This document shows, one piece after another, positions 55,401 through 62,006 of a DNA stretch of 64,000 nt; within the stretch, counting starts at the first letter, position 1, and each line of letters starts with the position of its first letter. The position numbers and the translations under genes are program-made. Under the pieces are notes generated by a model that saw nothing but the letters and a program-made list of their open reading frames with translations, was not told the DNA's origin and did no database searches. The stretch is from Pararhizobium sp. YC-54 (GTDB lineage: Bacteria > Pseudomonadota > Alphaproteobacteria > Rhizobiales > Rhizobiaceae): positions 1 to 64,000 of the forward strand of contig NZ_JAOYTH010000015.1 in NCBI RefSeq assembly GCF_025847205.1, in the 5' to 3' direction.

Positions 55401-55438
55401 GAGCCGTCGACGAGGAAGAGATGATCACCTTTTTTCAT
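52421..55438 (-). CDS. polA: DNA polymerase I
   Basis: A 1005-residue three-domain polymerase. The 5'-nuclease (KGDHLFLVDGSGFIFRAFHA; GDSTDNVPGIPGIGPKTAAQ) fills about the first 290 residues. The 3'-5' exonuclease has an intact VAFDTETTSLDAM. The polymerase domain has motif A VSADYSQIELRVLAHVAE, the O-helix RRAKAINFGIIYGISAFG and motif C LLQVHDELIFEV. An Ala/Asp/Ser-rich linker of about 90 residues joins nuclease and exonuclease. The ATG at 55438 gives the normal start; an in-frame ATG 15 codons upstream lies inside the leader that is duplicated at 59088-59175. The stop is 52 bp from the convergent TetR gene. Confidence 0.97.
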   Translation of the reverse strand: MKKGDHLFLVDGSGFIFRAFHAIPPLNRKSDGLPVNAVSGFCNMLWKLLTDARDTSVGVTPTHFAVIFDYSSKTFRNELYDQYKANRTAPPEDLIPQFGLIRHATRAFNLPCIEKEGFEADDLIATYARMAEAAGADVTIISSDKDLMQLVTANVSMYDSMKDKQISIPEVIEKWGVPPEKMIDLQAMTGDSTDNVPGIPGIGPKTAAQLLEEFGDLETLLARAGEIKQQKRRENIIANTELARLSRQLVTLKTDTPVDVPLGDFELHAQDGPKLIAFLKAMEFTTLTRRVAAATEADADAVDAASVPVEWGAQAHGPDLDKGDAASPSALSSATSPALGSAADAAASLAGIPDGGPPAATPQSLAQTRAELFATAKIDHSAYVAIRDLATLDAWIAAARETGIVAFDTETTSLDAMQAELVGFSLAIADNSKNPSGTEIRAAYVPLLHKTGGNDLFSDGLKLAENQIPSAVALERLKDLLEDPSILKIAQNLKYDYLVMKRHGISIVSFDDTMLMSYVADAGAGAHGMDSLSEKWLSHQPIPYKDVAGSGKSSVSFDYVDIDKATAYAAEDADVTLRLWQVLKPRLSAKNLNAVYERLERPLVPVLARMEERGITIDRQILSRLSGELAQGAAGLEHEIYGLVGESFNIGSPKQLGDILFGRLGLPGGAKTKTGQWSTSAQVLEELALEGHELPRKIVDWRQLTKLKSTYTDALPGFVHPETKRVHTSYALAATTTGRLSSSDPNLQNIPVRTAEGRKIRTAFISTPGHKLVSADYSQIELRVLAHVAEIPQLKQAFSDGIDIHAMTASEMFGVPVEGMPSEIRRRAKAINFGIIYGISAFGLANQLSIERSEAGDYIKKYFERFPGIRDYMESTKAFARENGYVETIFGRRAHYPDIRSSNPSHRAFNERAAINAPIQGSAADIIRRAMVKMEPALEQAGLSARARMLLQVHDELIFEVEDADVERTIPLIVSVMENAAMPALDMKVPLKVDARAAHNWDEAH

Positions 55439-55524
55439 GGCGACAAGGGATAGCGCGGGCTGCGATGGCCGTCCATATTTCATTCCGGGGCGGCGAGGAA
55501 TTTTACGCGACTGCTTGAAGGGCC
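55436..55524 (-). repeat. polA leader repeat, copy A
   Basis: About 88 bp from the polA start codon upstream. The same sequence with about nine mismatches occurs in inverted orientation at 59088-59175. It contains TAAAAT in the segment GCGTAAAATTCCTCGCCG, a possible -10 for polA. Confidence 0.85.
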
Positions 55525-55611
55525 GTCTTGGAATTGCCCGCAGCATGGCTGCAACCGGGCATGGCTATTCAAAAGTGCGCGGCAAGGTTTTGCACCTTGC
55601 CGCGCATTTTT
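55460..55611 (+). ncRNA. Candidate small RNA next to polA (alpha-r7/Smr7C-like position)
   Basis: No gene on the plus strand explains the strong terminator at 55576-55611. A nested stem-loop precedes it (TGCCCG/CGGGCA enclosing CAGC/GCTG, 55535-55561), giving a compact structured transcript. In Ensifer meliloti an sRNA of about 150 nt (Smr7C, alpha-r7 family) lies beside polA, which fits this position and size as I recall it. The 5' end is estimated only. Part of its likely promoter or 5' region lies within the duplicated leader. Confidence 0.5.
55576..55611 (+). terminator. Strong rho-independent terminator
   Basis: A perfect 13-bp stem, TGCGCGGCAAGGT/ACCTTGCCGCGCA, with a 5-base loop and five T residues on the plus strand. 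On the minus strand the T run is shorter (CTTTTG), but it could also end the isochorismatase transcript. Confidence 0.85.
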
Positions 55612-55612
55612 G

Positions 55613-56302
55613 TCAGCCGCGCTGGGAGTCCAGCTGCTCGTGATCGGTCACGACCTGTTGAGCCCTGGTGTAGCTTTCGATTAGCAACTGGTAGGCAGGG
55701 AAGATCTTGGTGTAGATTTCCGCCCAATCCTGCGCATCCGCGCGGTGCCAGGTCTTCTGCAGCTCGGACGCTACGGCGGCCATGTCCATCGGCACGACAC
55801 CGGCCTGGACGACGCGTGCAAGCGTGATCTCCTGCGCCATTTTCGAATAGGTGCCGGATGCGTCGATCACCGCAAAGACCTTGTAGCCGTCATGCACTGC
55901 CGCGATCGCCGGAAAGGCCATGCATACGCTTGTGATGGTGCCTGCGATGATCAGTGTCTTGCGGCCCGTCGCCTTCACGGCCCCGACGAAATCGGCGTTG
56001 TCCCAGGCGTTGATCTCGCCTTTGCGGGCGATATAGGTCGCGTGCGGAGCATTTGCGTGAATCTCGGGGATCAGCGGGCCATTCGGACCTTGCGGTACGG
56101 AGGCTGTGGTGATCACCGGCATCTTGCACAGCGAGGCCATCTTGGCCAGCGCAGCAGCGTGGTTTCGCAAGACCGGCATCGGCATGTCGCCAATGGTCTG
56201 GAAAAGGCCGCTCTGGTGGTCGATCAAGAGCATCACGGCATCGTCGGCATCGATCACCGGTTTCTGGCCGTTGAAGTTCGCGATGGTAGTTGGCGTTGTC
56301 AT
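55613..56302 (-). CDS. Isochorismatase family cysteine hydrolase
   Basis: A 229-residue hydrolase. The triad is visible as Asp in VMLLIDHQSGLFQTI, Lys in KATGRKTLIIAG and Cys in GTITSVCMAFPAIAAV. Members hydrolyse amides or imides such as nicotinamide or N-carbamoyl compounds; the substrate is open. A long C-terminal extension of about 40 residues (AQDWAEIYTKIFPAYQLLIE) goes beyond the core fold. It lies 45 bp after another isochorismatase-like gene and ends directly at the terminator shared with the proposed small RNA. Confidence 0.88.
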   Translation of the reverse strand: MTTPTTIANFNGQKPVIDADDAVMLLIDHQSGLFQTIGDMPMPVLRNHAAALAKMASLCKMPVITTASVPQGPNGPLIPEIHANAPHATYIARKGEINAWDNADFVGAVKATGRKTLIIAGTITSVCMAFPAIAAVHDGYKVFAVIDASGTYSKMAQEITLARVVQAGVVPMDMAAVASELQKTWHRADAQDWAEIYTKIFPAYQLLIESYTRAQQVVTDHEQLDSQRG

Positions 56303-56346
56303 GGAAATGTCCTTTCGGGGATATGGTACGGGCTCAGGCGCAGTGT

Positions 56347-56988
56347 TTAGTCGGCCTTGTCGTATGAAAACTGGATGCCGGCAGTTCCTCCGGTTTCGAT
56401 GAACAGGTTCATGAACGCGGGCACGGTGGCAGAGCGCTTCCAGTCGCGCTGCAGCTCGCAGAACAGCTGCGGCACGCTGATCATCTGGCCACCCGCCTGC
56501 TCGATGCGGCGAAGAGCGGCTTCATGCGCCGCGACCGATGTGCCACCGACGGCATCGATTGGAACATAGACCTCGTAGCCTTCCCTGAGCGCATCGAGCG
56601 CCGGGAATGTCAGGCAGGCCTCGGTCCAAAGGGCGGTCATGATCAGCTTCCTGCGGCGGGTCTTTTCGACGGCCTGCCTGAATTCCACATCCTCCCACGA
56701 GTTGATGGTGGTGCGGTCATAGGTCGGGTATTCGCGCAGAACCTTGCTGACTTGTGAGATCGGCGGTTTGTTGAGGCCGGTCTTGACGTTGACGGTCGAG
56801 TGCACGATCGGCAGTCCGTAGGCGACTGCGGCCTTGGCGGCACCGGCAATGTTGTTGACGAGCAGTTGCCGGTCCATGGAGGCGATCGAGTTCACCTGCA
56901 CGGGTTGATAGTCGATGATGATGAAGGCGGAATTCTGCGGTGTAAGCAGGTGATCACTGGCGGGGTCGCGGATCGTTTCGCTGGTCAT
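56347..56988 (-). CDS. Isochorismatase family cysteine hydrolase
   Basis: A 213-residue hydrolase. The triad is Asp in FIIIDYQPVQVNSI, Lys in RRRKLIMTALW and Cys in WTEACLTFPALDAL. It is a clear relative of its neighbour at 55613 but not a recent copy. AAGGAAA precedes the ATG at 56988. The two enzymes, the pirin gene upstream and the divergent LysR gene look like one stress- or aromatic-compound-responsive unit (inference from context). Confidence 0.88.
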   Translation of the reverse strand: MTSETIRDPASDHLLTPQNSAFIIIDYQPVQVNSIASMDRQLLVNNIAGAAKAAVAYGLPIVHSTVNVKTGLNKPPISQVSKVLREYPTYDRTTINSWEDVEFRQAVEKTRRRKLIMTALWTEACLTFPALDALREGYEVYVPIDAVGGTSVAAHEAALRRIEQAGGQMISVPQLFCELQRDWKRSATVPAFMNLFIETGGTAGIQFSYDKAD

Positions 56989-57113
56989 AGCGTGTTTCCT
57001 TCCGTTCAAGGCTCGCTTGATGATTTGAAGGCTTTGCCTTCATCGCACGGGGGTGCGAGCAGTTTTCCCCGAGGCGCGAGAATGGAACCTTGCTTTGGTC
57101 GTAAAGATCGGCG

Positions 57114-57980
57114 TTACGCTGCACTGATCGAGCCGAAATGGCCGCTGCGGAAGTCGGTCATTGCCTGTCTGATCTCGTCGGCGGTGTTCATGACGAACGG
57201 CCCTTGCATGACGACCGGCTCGTCGATCGGCGTCCCGCCCAGGATCAGGACGGATGCATCGCTTGACGCTTCCAGCGTGATGTCGCCGCCCGTTCTGTCG
57301 AGGAGCACAAACTGAGCTTCCCCGGCGGTCGCGGCATTGATAGCGACCGTGCCTTTCAGCACGACAACGGCGGCAGTATACCCCTCTGGCAGGGATAGCG
57401 CAGCACTTCGACCTTCGTGCAGACGCACATCCCAGAGATCAATCGGGGTGAAGGTCTGCGCCGGTCCGCGGTGACCGCCGTAAGTGCCGGCGATCACCCG
57501 GAGAGAGCCGGCACTGTTGGGCAGTTCCACCGTTGGGATGTCGCCATTGAGCAGGCTCTGATATCCCGGCGAGGCATTCTTGTCCTTGGCCGGCAGGTTG
57601 ACCCAGAGCTGGACCATCTCCAGCGTCCCGCCCTTGCGGGTGAAGGCTTCCGAGTGGAATTCTTCGTGCAGAATACCGGCGGCGGCCGTCATCCACTGCA
57701 CGTCGCCCGGTCCGATGATGCCACCGCTGCCGGTCGAATCCCGATGCTCGACTTCACCGCGATAGACGATGGTTACGGTTTCAAACCCGCGGTGAGGGTG
57801 GATTCCGACGCCACGCGGCGTGTCCGCCGGTGCGAACTCCTCAGGTCCGGCATAGTCAAGCAGCAGGAAAGGGCTGATATGGTCGCCGTGCATGGCATGT
57901 GAAAACAGCGAGCGCACTGGAAATCCGTCTCCGACCCAGTGCGGTGTCGGGTTGCTGTAGACCCCGAGAACCTTTCTCAT
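57114..57980 (-). CDS. Pirin family protein
   Basis: A 288-residue bicupin. The N-terminal cupin has the metal-binding His cluster in VGIHPHRGFETVTIVYRGEV and DSTGSGGIIGPGDVQWMTAA, with HEE in GILHEEFHSEAF. The C-terminal cupin is less conserved. Pirins are iron proteins with regulatory or quercetinase-like activity. AAGGAGAAA lies a few bases before the ATG. It is the first gene of the minus-strand unit and divergent from the LysR gene 118 bp away, the usual place for a LysR target promoter. Confidence 0.92.
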   Translation of the reverse strand: MRKVLGVYSNPTPHWVGDGFPVRSLFSHAMHGDHISPFLLLDYAGPEEFAPADTPRGVGIHPHRGFETVTIVYRGEVEHRDSTGSGGIIGPGDVQWMTAAAGILHEEFHSEAFTRKGGTLEMVQLWVNLPAKDKNASPGYQSLLNGDIPTVELPNSAGSLRVIAGTYGGHRGPAQTFTPIDLWDVRLHEGRSAALSLPEGYTAAVVVLKGTVAINAATAGEAQFVLLDRTGGDITLEASSDASVLILGGTPIDEPVVMQGPFVMNTADEIRQAMTDFRSGHFGSISAA

Positions 57981-58098
57981 GGTGTTTCTCCTTGTCGCTT
58001 TGCCTTTGAGGCAGTGTGTTGGGAGAAAATACTGCCGCAGCGGGAATGGCAGTAGATCGGCAATTCGGGTTACTCTGTCCTGAAAACAGGACGATCAC

Positions 58099-59043
58099 AT
58101 GCAGGACCTCAACGACCTTCGGTTTTTTGTCGATGTGATCGAACAAGGCGGTTTCGCCGCCGCCGCTCGAAAGCTCGGCGTACCAAGATCCAAGCTCAGC
58201 CGGCGCATAAGCCAGCTGGAAGACCGCCTCGGCGTTCGTCTGATCCAGCGCTCGACGCGGCAATTCGCGGTTACCGAGATTGGGCGCGAATACTACCGTC
58301 ACTGCCTGGCCATGACGGTAGAGGCAGACGCAGCCCAAGAGGTGATCGAGCGCACGCGATCCGAGCCACGGGGCATTGTGCGTGTCAGCTGTCCCTCGTC
58401 GGTGATCTATTTTCAGCTTGGTGAGATGATTGCGCGGTTCATGGCCGAGCATCCCAAAGTGGAAGTCCTGCTTGAGAGCACCAACCGGCGCGTCGATGTG
58501 ATCCGCGAAGGTTTCGATCTCTCCATCCGTGTGCGTTTTCCGCCGCTCGAGGACAGTGATCTGGTGATCCGCAAATTGGCGGGCAGTACTCAGCGCCTGG
58601 TTGCCAGCCCGGCTCTTGTGCAAGGGTTGTCCCGTTCCGCCCTTCCCGCCGACCTTGCCACGCTACCGAGTTTAGCCTGGGAACCGGCGAATCTGGAGCA
58701 TGATTGGTGTCTCGATGGTCCAAACGGCGCAACAGCCATCGTCCGGCACAGCCCCCGGTTTGTCACGGAGGACATGATCGCCCTGCGCTTTGCGGCGCTT
58801 CGCGGCGTCGGGGTCTGCCAGTTCCCGACCTTCATGATCAGAGATGACGTGCAGGCCGGCAGGCTGGTTGATATCCTTCCCGATTGGGCTCCGAGGGCAG
58901 GGATCATTCACGCAGCCTTTCCATCGAGGAGGGGACTACTTCCCTCTGTGCGAGCGCTTCTAAACTTTCTTGCCGATGAATACTCCACTATTGATCGATT
59001 GGAGGGGTCCAAAGAACAGCCGCTTTCCATCGAAAATGAATGA
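58099..59043 (+). CDS. LysR-family transcriptional regulator
   Basis: A 314-residue regulator. The N-terminal winged HTH is DLRFFVDVIEQGGFAAAARK followed by LGVPRSKLSRRISQLEDRLG and RLIQRSTRQF. The C-terminal periplasmic-binding-like effector domain follows (VRVSCPSSVIYFQLGEMIAR). It is divergent from the pirin-isochorismatase unit and probably controls it. Repeat copy B starts about 45 bp after its stop. Confidence 0.93.
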   Translation: MQDLNDLRFFVDVIEQGGFAAAARKLGVPRSKLSRRISQLEDRLGVRLIQRSTRQFAVTEIGREYYRHCLAMTVEADAAQEVIERTRSEPRGIVRVSCPSSVIYFQLGEMIARFMAEHPKVEVLLESTNRRVDVIREGFDLSIRVRFPPLEDSDLVIRKLAGSTQRLVASPALVQGLSRSALPADLATLPSLAWEPANLEHDWCLDGPNGATAIVRHSPRFVTEDMIALRFAALRGVGVCQFPTFMIRDDVQAGRLVDILPDWAPRAGIIHAAFPSRRGLLPSVRALLNFLADEYSTIDRLEGSKEQPLSIENE

Positions 59044-59087
59044 CGGTGGGTTTCTGCCATTGAAGGGGCGACATCGCCTGACGGCGG

Positions 59088-59175
59088 TCTTTCGAGCAAT
59101 CGCGTAAAATTCCTCGCCGCTCAGGAATCAAATATGGACGACCATCGCAGCCCACGCTATCCCTTGTCGCCATGG
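59088..59175 (+). repeat. polA leader repeat, copy B
   Basis: Inverted copy of 55436-55524, ending at an ATG equivalent to the polA start codon, but what follows has no similarity to PolA. It points toward the transporter gene at 59340 and could provide its promoter (TAAAAT at 59104). The spacer 59044-59339 contains no gene that I can support. Confidence 0.85.
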
Positions 59176-59339
59176 AAATGGTGGTCCGCCTTAACTGCAG
59201 CGCCGGAAGGAGTCGGCGTCTGATTTTCCCTGCACAAGAGGTGAGGTCGCGTCGGCCCTGATTAGTTTTAATAGCTTAGCCTTTCCGTTGCGACGGCATA
59301 TCTCCACATCCCCCTCGCTCCCTTGCGCCGGATCCGTTC

Positions 59340-61013
59340 ATGCAGTTCCTCACCGATCCCATTATCGCCCTGTTTATATCGCTCGCGCTCGGTTTTCTTA
59401 TTGGCAAACTGCGCGTTGGCCCTGTTCAACTCGGTGGAACCTGCGGAACGCTGTTTGTTGCCTTGGCGATCGGCCAGCTGGGGGTGCAAATCGGCCCGGA
59501 TCTTAAAAACGCGGCATTCGCCCTCTTCATCTATGCTCTCGGTTTTTCCGCGGGACCGCAGTTCATCACCAATATCCGTGGCGGCTGGCGCTATGGCATC
59601 TTTTCGATCATCGAAGTTGGCTGTGTCCTTTCGCTGCTGACCGTTGCAGTGCTTCTTTTTCATCTCGACGTCGGTACGGCCGCCGGACTTTTTGCGGGAT
59701 CCGCGACCGAATCCGCAGTTGTCGGCACGGCGTCCGAGGCGATTGCCCGCCTCGCCCTGTCTGGATCAGACATCCAGCAGCTGCAGGCCAATATCGCGAC
59801 GGCCTATAGCCTCACCTATCTCTTCGGGCTCATCGCCATCGTGATCTTCACAACACAGATCGCCCCGTTGCTGTTGAAAATCAATCTGCGGAAGGAGGCG
59901 CAGGACCTTGCGCGCAAACTGGGTTCGACCGATGACGATGAAGAGCAGGCCGAAGGCCTCCCGGCATTTGTCGGCCGCGCATTCCACGTTGGGGATGCGG
60001 CAGGCCAAACAGTCGGCGATTTCGAAAAAAGCCGTGGTTGGGCAATTGCCATCGAACGCTTGCAGCGCGGCGGCAACGTTGTTGAAACAACACCCGATCT
60101 CGTGCTGCACTCCGACGACATCGTGTTTGTGCGGGGACGCCGCAATGCCGTGATCGCCGTTCGGGATCGGCTCGGCGACGAAGTGCCGGTCCCGCAAGGG
60201 ACAAACTTCGCGCTCGCAACGCGCGATGTCGTTCTGGTGCGAAAGGAAGTTTTCGGGCGTCAGATTCGGCAACTGAGGCAGCTGGCCTCGTCTGAGCTGC
60301 AGCGCGGCATATTCATATCCCGCGTTCGGCGCATGGGGCAAAACATTCCTGCTCTTTCTGGCACGATTTTGCAGCACGGGGATATCGTCACCCTTTACGG
60401 CCCCGAGCAAACTATAGACCGCGCCGCGCGCGAACTCGGCAAACCCGTGCCTTCAGGCGAGAGTACCGATTTCATATTCCTCGGCCTTGGCCTCGCACTC
60501 GGGCTCGTGATCGGGCATTTCCATCTTAAAATCGGTGCCTTGGAACTGGGGCTCGGTGCGGGCGGTGGGGCGCTGATTTCCGGGCTTGTCTTCGGTTGGC
60601 TGAATATGCGCAATCCGACGCGTGGTGGTCTGCCACCCGCCGCGGCGGAATTTGCCAAGGACTTTGGCCTTGCCACTTTCATCGCAGCGATCGGCCTCGG
60701 TGCCGGCCCCGACGCCATCGATCTGATTATGGAGTACGGCCTGATACTGCCCGTTCTTGGATTGCTGGTTTCATTTCTGCCGGCGCTCGTTTCGCTGTTT
60801 GTCGGCGCAAAGTTGATGAAGATCGAAGCACCGATTCTTCTCGGCGTGATCGCCGGGCAGCATTGCAGCACCCCAACCATCAGCGCGCTCGTCTCCCAGG
60901 CCGGAAACTCGACACCCGTGATCGGCTATACGGTGACGTATGCAATCTCCAACGTTCTGTTACCGCTTATGGGCCCCGTTGTGGTTGGCTTGGTCACTGC
61001 GCTGACAGGTTAG
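59340..61013 (+). CDS. AspT/YidE/YbjL-family transporter
   Basis: A 557-residue membrane protein with about ten helices in two blocks (residues 1-190 and 380-557). Between them lie two TrkA-C (RCK-C) domains (GDFEKSRGWAIAIERLQRGG; TPDLVLHSDDIVFVRGRRNA; LSGTILQHGDIVTLYG). This is the aspartate:alanine exchanger fold. Repeat-like motifs GFSAGPQFITNIRGG and GLGAGPDAIDLIMEYGL mark the two halves. The natural substrate is unknown. No clear ribosome binding site precedes the ATG at 59340, although CGCCGGATC lies nearby. Confidence 0.9.
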   Translation: MQFLTDPIIALFISLALGFLIGKLRVGPVQLGGTCGTLFVALAIGQLGVQIGPDLKNAAFALFIYALGFSAGPQFITNIRGGWRYGIFSIIEVGCVLSLLTVAVLLFHLDVGTAAGLFAGSATESAVVGTASEAIARLALSGSDIQQLQANIATAYSLTYLFGLIAIVIFTTQIAPLLLKINLRKEAQDLARKLGSTDDDEEQAEGLPAFVGRAFHVGDAAGQTVGDFEKSRGWAIAIERLQRGGNVVETTPDLVLHSDDIVFVRGRRNAVIAVRDRLGDEVPVPQGTNFALATRDVVLVRKEVFGRQIRQLRQLASSELQRGIFISRVRRMGQNIPALSGTILQHGDIVTLYGPEQTIDRAARELGKPVPSGESTDFIFLGLGLALGLVIGHFHLKIGALELGLGAGGGALISGLVFGWLNMRNPTRGGLPPAAAEFAKDFGLATFIAAIGLGAGPDAIDLIMEYGLILPVLGLLVSFLPALVSLFVGAKLMKIEAPILLGVIAGQHCSTPTISALVSQAGNSTPVIGYTVTYAISNVLLPLMGPVVVGLVTALTG

Positions 61014-61242
61014 CTCGCATCCGGCTGATCATCCTCAGTGGGTGCGAAGCTCTGTCATCCGGAGGCGGTCTTTCCGTCCTTGAACGGCGGTTTGAACGGA
61101 GATAGCGCTTGCTGGGCGCAACGATGAGGGCCCTCACGAGAACGTTACCAATTTGTAATGCGGTCATGCGTGGCTGCTCCCTTGAAAAGCCACATTTGGC
61201 ACCACAAATGATAACCAACGGCACCTGAATACGCCGTCATCT

Positions 61243-61362
61243 GGTCAAAGGCCTGTCCCCCGCCGAAGCCAGATGTAAGGACAAAGGCCTATCCCCCTCT
61301 CCGGGCCTTTGTCCAGACTATGACAAAACCGCCGTGGCTCCGCCTCCGCCATGGCGGTTTTT
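61243..61362 (+). ncRNA. Structured spacer with direct repeats; candidate small RNA or leader
   Basis: GGTCAAAGGCC (61243) and GGACAAAGGCC (61279) are direct repeats, each followed by a TCCCCC-containing stretch. The second pairs perfectly with GGCCTTTGTCC at 61304-61314. A terminator follows. Competing pairing of the two repeats with one partner suggests a switch, or a small RNA upstream of the MarR gene. Boundaries are estimated; 61014-61242 shows no gene. Confidence 0.35.
61325..61362 (+). terminator. Rho-independent terminator upstream of the MarR gene
   Basis: AAAACCGCCGTGG pairs with CCATGGCGGTTTT (one G-U) and runs into TTTTTG. It closes transcripts from the transporter gene or from a small RNA in the spacer. 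Confidence 0.75.
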
Positions 61363-61468
61363 GTTTGCGCTCCTGCAGGCATCACATCAGCGTGAAAACG
61401 TACTGCCTGGCGGTCCCATCGCCTGCAATGTAACTTGTGTTCCAGCGTGGGGAGAGGTACCCATAGTC

Positions 61469-61900
61469 ATGGCCTTCGACCGTATGGATTCCGCGACATA
61501 CCTGTCCAGCCTTCTGGCGAAAAGCTTCTCCCGCGCCCTGCAGGAGAGAGGTCAAAAACTTGGTTTTGCACCCGGCCAGTTTCCGGTTCTCCTGGAGTTG
61601 TGGAGCGAGGAGGGGCTGACCCAGAAACAGCTGCTCGACCGCCTCGACATCGAGCAGGCAACGATGGCCAACACGCTCGCCCGGATGGAGCGGGATGGGT
61701 TGGTTCTCCGGAAAAAACACCCGACCGACAAGCGCGCGCAGCAGATTTTCCTGACCGTCAAGGCAAGGGATATGGAGCGGGAAGCGAAGGAGGCAGCGCT
61801 TGCCGCCGATCAATCCCTGTTGTCCGGTTTCCGTCATTTCGAACGCGAACTCATGCTCGAATATATGCGCATGGCGATCGCCAATGGCGTTGAGAACTGA
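61469..61900 (+). CDS. MarR-family transcriptional regulator
   Basis: A 143-residue winged-helix regulator: FPVLLELWSEEGLTQKQLLD, RLDIEQATMANTLARMERDG and LVLRKKHPTDKRAQQIFLT form the DNA-binding domain with its wing. Helices at both ends provide dimerisation. GGGGAGAGG precedes the ATG at 61469 by about 11 bases; a GTG-initiated extension to 61334 would run through the terminator and is rejected. The target is unknown; the downstream peptidase or upstream transporter are candidates. Confidence 0.9.
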   Translation: MAFDRMDSATYLSSLLAKSFSRALQERGQKLGFAPGQFPVLLELWSEEGLTQKQLLDRLDIEQATMANTLARMERDGLVLRKKHPTDKRAQQIFLTVKARDMEREAKEAALAADQSLLSGFRHFERELMLEYMRMAIANGVEN

Positions 61901-62006
61901 CACCTTTCGCTGTTGTGGCAGCGTGATGATCCATCGATCAAAATATTTTGCTTAAAGCGACGCCAATCATTGTCTAGGTTCCGGCCCGACAAAGAAGGAT
62001 TCGGAC

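Noticed and set aside
55437..55643. Plus-strand 68-codon frame at the polA leader and its counterpart at 58988-59173
   Set aside because: The similar peptides in both places reflect the duplicated leader DNA, not a conserved protein; both lack ribosome binding sites.
61014..61362. Identification of the spacer before the MarR gene as the AbcR1/AbcR2 small-RNA locus
   Set aside because: A MarR neighbour and CTCCC motifs suggested it, but I could not match known AbcR sequence or flanking genes, so the element is left unclassified.
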